Shown here: one piece after another, positions 58,457-64,000 of the stretch
Layout of the letters: the number at the start of each line of letters is the position of its first letter
How positions within the stretch are numbered: the first letter of the stretch is position 1
Source of the DNA: Microbulbifer sp. TB1203
GTDB taxonomy: Bacteria; Pseudomonadota; Gammaproteobacteria; Pseudomonadales; Cellvibrionaceae
Length of the DNA: 64,000 nt
NCBI RefSeq assembly: GCF_030997045.1
Contig: NZ_CP116899.1
Location: 5,232,001-5,296,000, forward strand
Direction: 5' to 3'
The notes under the pieces: model-generated
What the model was told of the DNA's origin: nothing
What the model saw: the letters and a program-made list of their open reading frames with translations, nothing else
The model's database searches: none
Position numbers and translations under genes: made by a program

Positions 58457-60343
58457 ATGCACGATCTGCACTTCAAAGACCACCTCACCGAGCAGCGGCT
58501 GTTCCGCAACCGCATGCTGGTGGCGCTCGTGGGGGTGGCGGTGTTGCTGGGGGTGCTGGTGGCGCGCCTCTACAACCTGCAGGTGGTCAACTATGACGAC
58601 TACCGCACCCAGTCCGACGAGAACCGCATCCAGGTGCGCCCCGTGGCGCCCACCCGCGGGCTGATCTACGACCGCAACGGCGCCCTGCTGGCGGACAACC
58701 GCCCCAGTTATACCCTGGCCATCGTCCACGAGCGGATCCGCAACATGGACGCCACCCTGGAGCTGCTCGGCCAGTTGGTGCGCCTGGAAGACAGCGACGT
58801 ACAGAAATTCCGCAAGCGCCTGCAGCGGCGGCGGCCGTTCGAGCCGATACCGCTGCGATTTCGCCTCAACGAGGACGAAATCGCGCGCATCAGCGTCAAC
58901 GAGTTCCGCCTGCCCGGCGTGTCCGTGGAAGCGGAACTGGTGCGCTACTACCCCCTCGCCGACCTCTTCGCCCACAGCGTGGGCTACGTGGGCCGCATCA
59001 GCGAGCGCGATCTGGCCCAGTTCAGCGAAGAGGACGTGCGCCGCTACAGCGGTACCCAGAGCATCGGCAAGGTGGGGCTGGAACGCTCCTACGAGGACCT
59101 GCTGCTGGGCGAGGTGGGTTACGAGAATGTGGAGACCAACGCCCGCGGGCGAGTGCTGCGGGTACTGGAGCGCCACGACCCCAAGCCGGGCACGGAACTG
59201 ACCCTGCACCTCGATGCGCGCCTGCAGAAAGTGGCCACCGAGGCATTGGGGGACAACCGCGGCGCGGTGGTGGCCATCGATGTGAACACCGGCGGCGTGC
59301 TGGCGTTCGTCAGCAAGCCGTCCTTCGACCCCAACCTGTTCGTCACCGGGATCAGCTTCAACGACTATCGCGCGCTCAGCGACTCTCTCGACGTGCCGCT
59401 GTTCAATCGCGCCCTGCAGGGGCAGTACCCCCCGGGCTCCACCCTCAAGCCGATGATGGGCCTGGGGGGGCTGGCCGACGGGGTGGTCACCGCCGAAACC
59501 ACCATCAAGGATCCGGGGTTCTACCGGCTGCCCAACGATACCCGGCGCTATCGGGACTGGAAACGCTGGGGCCACGGTGACAAGGTGGACTTGATCCAGG
59601 CGCTGACGGAGAGCTGCGACGTCTACTTCTACGATATGGCCCACAAGTGGAACATCGACCGCATGCACGATATCGCCAGCCGCTTCGGCCTGGGGGCGAA
59701 AACCGGTATCGATCTGCCGGTGGAGCGCCCCGGCCTCTTCCCCTCGCGGGCGTGGAAGCGCGGTGCCCGCGGCCTGCCCTGGTTCCCCGGGGACAGCCTG
59801 AACGCGGTGCTGGGGCAGGGTTTCGTGCTGGCCACGCCCCTGCAACTGGCGGTGATGACCGCCACCCTGGCCAACCGCGGCACCCACTACAAACCCCAGG
59901 TGGTGATGGCGGTGGACGGCGTGGAGCAGCCTCCGGAAGTGCTGCACCACGTGGAGGCCAGGCCGGAGCACTGGAAACTGGTGTTCGAGGGGATGGAATC
60001 CGTGGTCAACAGCCCCAAGGGTACCGGCAAGAAGGCTGGTGCGGGGCTGGATTTTCGAGTCGCCGGCAAGTCCGGCACCGCCCAGGTGGTGGGCATCGCC
60101 CAGGGCGAGCGCTACGACTCCGAGGCATTGAAAGAGCGCCACCGGGACCACGCACTGTTTGTGGCCTTCGCGCCGGTGGACGATCCGCAGATCGCGGTGG
60201 CGGTGCTGGTGGAGAACGGCGAGGGCGGCGGCGCGGTGGCCGCACCGGTGGCCCGGGAGCTGTTTTTCGACTGGATGTCGCGCCCGATGGAAAACACCGT
60301 GCGCGCCGCCGAAGCAGACGACGAGGAGGTGAGCCGTGGCTAG
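58457..60343 (+). CDS. mrdA: Penicillin-binding protein 2 (elongasome transpeptidase)
   Basis: This 628-residue inner-membrane protein has one N-terminal membrane segment (about residues 18-40), a PBP dimerisation domain and a transpeptidase domain. The active Ser is in PGSTLKP at about residue 328, with SCDVYFYD (SxN-like) and KSGTAQV following. It crosslinks lateral-wall peptidoglycan with RodA, encoded next. Confidence 0.97.
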   Translation: MHDLHFKDHLTEQRLFRNRMLVALVGVAVLLGVLVARLYNLQVVNYDDYRTQSDENRIQVRPVAPTRGLIYDRNGALLADNRPSYTLAIVHERIRNMDATLELLGQLVRLEDSDVQKFRKRLQRRRPFEPIPLRFRLNEDEIARISVNEFRLPGVSVEAELVRYYPLADLFAHSVGYVGRISERDLAQFSEEDVRRYSGTQSIGKVGLERSYEDLLLGEVGYENVETNARGRVLRVLERHDPKPGTELTLHLDARLQKVATEALGDNRGAVVAIDVNTGGVLAFVSKPSFDPNLFVTGISFNDYRALSDSLDVPLFNRALQGQYPPGSTLKPMMGLGGLADGVVTAETTIKDPGFYRLPNDTRRYRDWKRWGHGDKVDLIQALTESCDVYFYDMAHKWNIDRMHDIASRFGLGAKTGIDLPVERPGLFPSRAWKRGARGLPWFPGDSLNAVLGQGFVLATPLQLAVMTATLANRGTHYKPQVVMAVDGVEQPPEVLHHVEARPEHWKLVFEGMESVVNSPKGTGKKAGAGLDFRVAGKSGTAQVVGIAQGERYDSEALKERHRDHALFVAFAPVDDPQIAVAVLVENGEGGGAVAAPVARELFFDWMSRPMENTVRAAEADDEEVSRG

Positions 60344-61481
60344 TCGCGATTACATGCACCGGCTGCCGGATTCCCACGGCGGTCTCTCCCGTCCGGCGAG
60401 CCTGTCGCGCCGCTGGCATATCGATGTGCCCCTGCTGCTGCTGTTGATGCTGCTCTCCGGCGTGGGCCTGACAGTGCTGTACAGCGCCGCCGGCGGCGAA
60501 GTGCACTACGTGCGCCGCCAGGCGGTGTTCCTGGCGCTGGCTTTCGTGGTGATGTTCGTCGCCGCCCAGGTGCCGCTGGATATGTACCGGCGTTGGTCGC
60601 CCTGGCTCTATGCGGGCGGTTGCGGTCTGCTGGTGGCGGTGTTGTTTATGGGAGTGGGGGCCAAGGGCGCGCAGCGCTGGTTGGAGATCGCTGGATTCCG
60701 CTTTCAGCCCTCAGAGGCGCTGAAACTGGCGGTTCCCCTGTCTGTGGCCGCCTTTCTGCACAGCAGGCCCATGCCGCCGTCTTTTCTCACCGTACTGGGG
60801 GCGCTGGCCATTGTCGCAGTGCCGGCGGTGCTGATTGTCCGCCAGCCGGACCTGGGGACCGCCATTTTGATCGCCGCCTCCGGCCTGTTCGCGCTCTATC
60901 TGGCGGGACTCAGTTGGAAGATGATCGGCGGCGCACTGGTGGCGCTGGTCGCAGCTGCCTGGCCCATGTGGGAGTGGGGGCTGCGGGATTACCAGCGCCA
61001 GCGCATTCTCACCCTGTTCAATCCAGATGCCGATCGCCTTGGCGCCGGCTGGAATATCTTCCAGTCCAAGGCGGCGATCGGCTCCGGAGGGCTGTATGGC
61101 AAGGGTTACATGCAGGGCACCCAGTCGCAGCTGGACTTTTTGCCGGAGAGCCACACGGATTTTATTATCGCAGTGCTGGGAGAGGAGTGGGGGCTGCGCG
61201 GTGCGCTGCTTCTGTTGGCGCTGTATCTGCTGATCGTTGCCCGGGGCATCTATATTAGCTTTATGGCCCAGGATGTCTTCGGCCGTCTCTTGGCGGGGAG
61301 TATAACCCTCACTTTCTTTGTCTATGTATTTGTGAATATCGGCATGGTCACCGGCTTGCTGCCGGTGGTCGGCGTGCCCCTGCCCCTGGTGAGCCACGGC
61401 GGCACCTCGGCGGTCACCTTGATGGCGGGCTTTGGTATTCTGATGGCCATTGGCACAGAGAGGCGCAGGGTGTCGTTTTAG
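60336..61481 (+). CDS. mrdB: Rod-shape peptidoglycan polymerase RodA
   Basis: This 381-residue SEDS-family glycosyltransferase has ten hydrophobic segments. It has the conserved motifs KLAVPLSVA, RQPDLGTA, KGYMQGTQSQLDFLPESHTD and PLPLVSHGGTS. The GTG start at 60336 overlaps mrdA by 8 bp and has GAGGAGG upstream, so the two partners are translationally coupled. Confidence 0.97.
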   Translation: MASRDYMHRLPDSHGGLSRPASLSRRWHIDVPLLLLLMLLSGVGLTVLYSAAGGEVHYVRRQAVFLALAFVVMFVAAQVPLDMYRRWSPWLYAGGCGLLVAVLFMGVGAKGAQRWLEIAGFRFQPSEALKLAVPLSVAAFLHSRPMPPSFLTVLGALAIVAVPAVLIVRQPDLGTAILIAASGLFALYLAGLSWKMIGGALVALVAAAWPMWEWGLRDYQRQRILTLFNPDADRLGAGWNIFQSKAAIGSGGLYGKGYMQGTQSQLDFLPESHTDFIIAVLGEEWGLRGALLLLALYLLIVARGIYISFMAQDVFGRLLAGSITLTFFVYVFVNIGMVTGLLPVVGVPLPLVSHGGTSAVTLMAGFGILMAIGTERRRVSF

Positions 61482-61515
61482 AGCGATAAAAATCCGGAAG
61501 TTGTAGAGAAGCATT

Positions 61516-62526
61516 ATGAGAACAGGAGCGGTTGTTTTGAAGTGGACCACAGGACTACTGGCCGGAATGGGGTTGATACTTGCGGCCTGCGCCCAGGAAC
61601 CCGGTCACGGCGATAACCCGAGCGCCAGGGAATTCGTGGATTACATGGTGGCCGAGCACGAGTTCGATCGCGAGGAACTTATCGAGCTGATGCGCGAGGC
61701 CCGGTTGAAAGAGTCCATTCTCAAGGCCATCAAGCGCCCGGCGGAAAAGGCCAAGCCCTGGTACGAATACCGCGAACTGTTCGTCACCCCCCAGAGCATC
61801 GCCGGTGGGGTGGATTTCTGGGACAGGAACGCCAAGACGCTGGAAAAAGCCGAGAAGAAATACGGCGTGCCGGCGGAGATGATCGTCGCCATTATCGGTA
61901 TCGAAACCCGCTATGGCGGCAACATGGGCAGCTACCGAGTGCTGGACGCCCTGGCCACCCTGGCCTTCAACTATCCCCGCCGCGCCCCGTTCTTCACCAA
62001 AGAGCTGGAAAACTACCTTCTGCTCACCCGTGAACAGGGGGTGGACCCCACTGCGCTCGTGGGTTCCTATGCCGGTGCCATGGGGTTCGGCCAGTTTATG
62101 CCCTCCAGCTACCGCGCCTTCGCGGTGGACTTCAATGGTGACGGCCGGGTGGATATCTGGACAGACACCACTGATGCCATCGGCAGTGTGGCCAACTATT
62201 TTGCCGAGCACGGCTGGAAGCCCGGGGAGCCGGTCACTGTATTGAGCCAGCCGCGTCCCAACGCCGACATGACCCTCGTGAACGACTCCCTGGACCTGAA
62301 CTGGACCGTGGGCGAACTGGCGGAAAAAGGCTTTCCCACCACCGCCCAGGTGGAGGCGGACACGGCCGCCAATGTTTTCTCTCTGCAGTTGAAGAAAGGC
62401 AAGCAGTACTGGATCGGCCTGAACAACTTCTATGTGATCACCCGCTACAACCGCAGTCGCCTCTATGCCATGGCGGCTTATGAATTGGGCCGGGAGATCG
62501 TCAAGGCCCGCGGCGGCAAGCCGTAA
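61516..62526 (+). CDS. mltB: Lytic murein transglycosylase B
   Basis: This 336-residue lipoprotein has a lipobox-like LILAAC at about residues 20-25. The catalytic Glu lies in IIGIETRYGG at about residue 131, and GSYAGAMGFGQFMPSSYR is the GH103 signature. It cleaves peptidoglycan glycan strands from the outer membrane side of the periplasm. It follows rodA by 34 bp. Confidence 0.96.
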   Translation: MRTGAVVLKWTTGLLAGMGLILAACAQEPGHGDNPSAREFVDYMVAEHEFDREELIELMREARLKESILKAIKRPAEKAKPWYEYRELFVTPQSIAGGVDFWDRNAKTLEKAEKKYGVPAEMIVAIIGIETRYGGNMGSYRVLDALATLAFNYPRRAPFFTKELENYLLLTREQGVDPTALVGSYAGAMGFGQFMPSSYRAFAVDFNGDGRVDIWTDTTDAIGSVANYFAEHGWKPGEPVTVLSQPRPNADMTLVNDSLDLNWTVGELAEKGFPTTAQVEADTAANVFSLQLKKGKQYWIGLNNFYVITRYNRSRLYAMAAYELGREIVKARGGKP

Positions 62527-62737
62527 GGTATTCCCGGGAGCGCCGGGCTCCAGCTCGGCTTGCGGGCCGCGGGCCCGCTCGGAAAAACTGTGGCGTGGGT
62601 CATGTCGAATTCACCGCTGCCCGTTTAAACTGAACCTTTTCCTGCTTCGATAATCCATAGAACCTGATTTTAAAAACCATTCCTGATAACAATGGCTTTG
62701 GGACGCGGAGTTTTTGTACCGCGCGCCGGGGGGAAGC

Positions 62738-63604
62738 ATGTACAAGAACAACGCCCGCCTGGGTGCGGGATTGATCCTTCTATTGCTTGCGGGTTGCGGT
62801 GGCCAGCAGAGCAAGCCCGCAAAACCCGCGGGGGATATGGTCAGAGATAGCGGCCCGCCGGTGCCGGTGGATATGCTGGCGGCACCGGAACCCACGCCGG
62901 TGCGCGAGCCGGTGGGTGTGGCCGGCAACAAATCCCCCTACGTCGTCAACGGGGTTACCTACAAGGTTCGCAACGGCGCCCAAGGCTATCGGGAGCAGGG
63001 GCACGCCTCCTGGTACGGTACCAAGTTCCACGGCAGGCGCACTGCCAATGGCGAGGTCTACAATATGTATGCCATGTCCGCCGCGCACAAAACTCTTCCG
63101 CTGCCCAGCTACGCCAAGGTCACCAACCTGGAAAACGGCCGCAGCGTGATCGTGCGGATTAACGATCGCGGCCCATTCGTCCCGGGCCGCATTATCGATT
63201 TGAGTTACACTGCCGCGCAGAAACTCGGCTACATCAACAAGGGTGTGACCCGGGTGGAAGTGGTGGCGCTGGACCCGGAGACACTGCCGACGGCGGGAGA
63301 AACGCTGGCGGTGGAAAAAGACGTTTCCGCGCGGGAAGCCCTGGCGGAAGATGCCAGCTTCAAGCTGCCCGCGAATACCTTCCTGCAGGTGGGTGCCTAC
63401 GGCAGCCCTTCCCAGGCAGACAAGGTGCGCGGGCGGGTATCGGCTGTTGTCGACTATCCTGTATCGGTCAGTCCCGTTGAGCGCGCGGGCAAAACGCTCT
63501 ACCGTGTACGCATCGGGCCCATCTCCCAGCAGCGGGCGCTGGTGGCGCTGCGGGAATCGGTGGAAAAGAACCGGCTCGGCCAGCCTCAGGTGGTTTACGA
63601 CTAG
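62738..63604 (+). CDS. rlpA: Septal ring lytic transglycosylase RlpA
   Basis: This 288-residue lipoprotein has the lipobox LLAGC near residue 18. A double-psi beta-barrel catalytic domain covers about 88-180 (GHASWYGTKFHGRRTANGE, VRINDRGPFVPGRIIDLS) and a SPOR domain about 212-288 binds denuded glycan at the septum. The ATG at 62738 with GGGGGAAG upstream is preferred to a TTG at 62714. The 211-bp gap before it shows no gene. Confidence 0.96.
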   Translation: MYKNNARLGAGLILLLLAGCGGQQSKPAKPAGDMVRDSGPPVPVDMLAAPEPTPVREPVGVAGNKSPYVVNGVTYKVRNGAQGYREQGHASWYGTKFHGRRTANGEVYNMYAMSAAHKTLPLPSYAKVTNLENGRSVIVRINDRGPFVPGRIIDLSYTAAQKLGYINKGVTRVEVVALDPETLPTAGETLAVEKDVSAREALAEDASFKLPANTFLQVGAYGSPSQADKVRGRVSAVVDYPVSVSPVERAGKTLYRVRIGPISQQRALVALRESVEKNRLGQPQVVYD

Positions 63605-63650
63605 AAGCTATCTCCAACAAAATACGAGGAATTCAAAGAGACAACTGCCC

Positions 63651-64000
63651 ATGATCAAACGCCTTATCGCCTGCACCCTCCTGTTTATCTGCGCCGCACT
63701 GGCCCAGGCTGAACAGTCGCTGATTCCCGCGCCACCACAGCTGGCCGCCACCGCCTATATATTGGTCGACGCGCACACCGGACAAGTGCTGGTGGAGCAC
63801 GACGCCGACAAGCAGGTCCCCCCGGCCAGCCTGACCAAAATGATGACCGCCTACATAGTGTCGGAAGAGATCGAGAAGGGCAGTATCAAAGAGACCGACC
63901 AGGTGCGCATCTCCGAAAAGGCCTGGCGCAAGGGCGGCTCCAAGATGTTTGTCAAAGTTGGAAACAAGGTGCCGGTCATCGACCTGCTGCGCGGCGTGAT
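63651..64000 (+). CDS. dacA: D-alanyl-D-alanine carboxypeptidase (PBP5/6 type), partial
   Basis: The frame starts at the ATG at 63651 with a signal peptide (about residues 1-19, ending AQA) and runs past the window edge, about 116 residues visible. The catalytic SxxK motif is present in PASLTKMMTAY at about residue 63. AYILVDAHTGQVLVEHDADK is typical of DacA. It trims the terminal D-Ala from peptidoglycan stem peptides. Its place after rlpA is the common gammaproteobacterial order. Confidence 0.95.
   Translation, partial: MIKRLIACTLLFICAALAQAEQSLIPAPPQLAATAYILVDAHTGQVLVEHDADKQVPPASLTKMMTAYIVSEEIEKGSIKETDQVRISEKAWRKGGSKMFVKVGNKVPVIDLLRGV

Noticed and set aside
56864..60151. 1095-residue minus-strand open frame across nadD-rsfS-rlmH-mrdA
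   Set aside because: It crosses four well-supported plus-strand genes and reads as low-complexity His/Gln/Gly-rich sequence, typical of an antisense shadow in GC-rich DNA.

Overview
The window looks like chromosomal DNA of a marine, polysaccharide-degrading gammaproteobacterium, most likely of the Microbulbifer/Cellvibrionaceae type. This is inferred from the housekeeping block (rsfS-rlmH-mrdA-mrdB-mltB-rlpA-dacA), the large TonB-dependent receptors for sugars, the Pseudomonas stutzeri-type L-rhamnose isomerase, and the abundance of REP-like hairpins. No tRNA, rRNA or CRISPR array was seen.

Region 1 (1-6003, minus strand) is a four-gene unit. In transcription order it encodes a 360-residue coiled-coil protein of unknown function, a MotA/PomA-type channel protein, a MotB/OmpA-type partner and a very large SF1 (DNA2/NAM7-type) helicase that runs off the left edge. 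There are no flagellar genes around it. The layout recalls the Zorya anti-phage system but differs in helicase class and accessory protein. It is the best candidate here for an undescribed system.

Region 2 (6482-44248, probably to 46119) is a rhamnogalacturonan-I and L-rhamnose utilisation locus. The minus-strand arm carries a DeoR regulator, lutCBA (L-lactate oxidation), rhaI and a bifunctional rhamnulose-1-phosphate aldolase/dehydrogenase. The plus-strand arm carries an FGGY kinase, a Tat-exported PL26-like lyase, a GH105 unsaturated rhamnogalacturonyl hydrolase, a GPH-family symporter, a double-domain CE12 esterase, a DUF1961 protein, a Tat-exported GH42 galactosidase, another CE12 esterase, a TonB receptor, rhaM, two tandem PL4 lyases, a foreign-looking PL11-CE12 fusion, a second TonB receptor, a GH2 enzyme and an NCS1-like permease. 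Outer-membrane uptake, backbone cleavage, deacetylation, side-chain trimming and intracellular rhamnose breakdown to pyruvate through L-lactate are thus all encoded together. Five intergenic regions carry tandem TGA-type half-sites repeated every 10 bp, the likely operators of the local DeoR regulator.

The locus shows recent rearrangement. There is a duplicated receptor-rhaM module whose second rhaM is broken, a third decayed PL4 fragment, an IS1595-type transposase remnant, a KduD-like dehydrogenase remnant, and a PL11-CE12 gene whose base composition and protein sequence look Firmicute.

Region 3 (46162-64000) is ordinary housekeeping: PPi-type phosphofructokinase, Mpl, UbiX, a SelW-like protein, an RND/MMPL exporter, PpiC, a YpfJ-type zinc metallopeptidase, a Lon-N-domain protein, ProA, NadD, RsfS, RlmH, PBP2, RodA, MltB, RlpA and the start of a DacA-type carboxypeptidase. 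Several dispersed hairpin repeat families lie between these genes.
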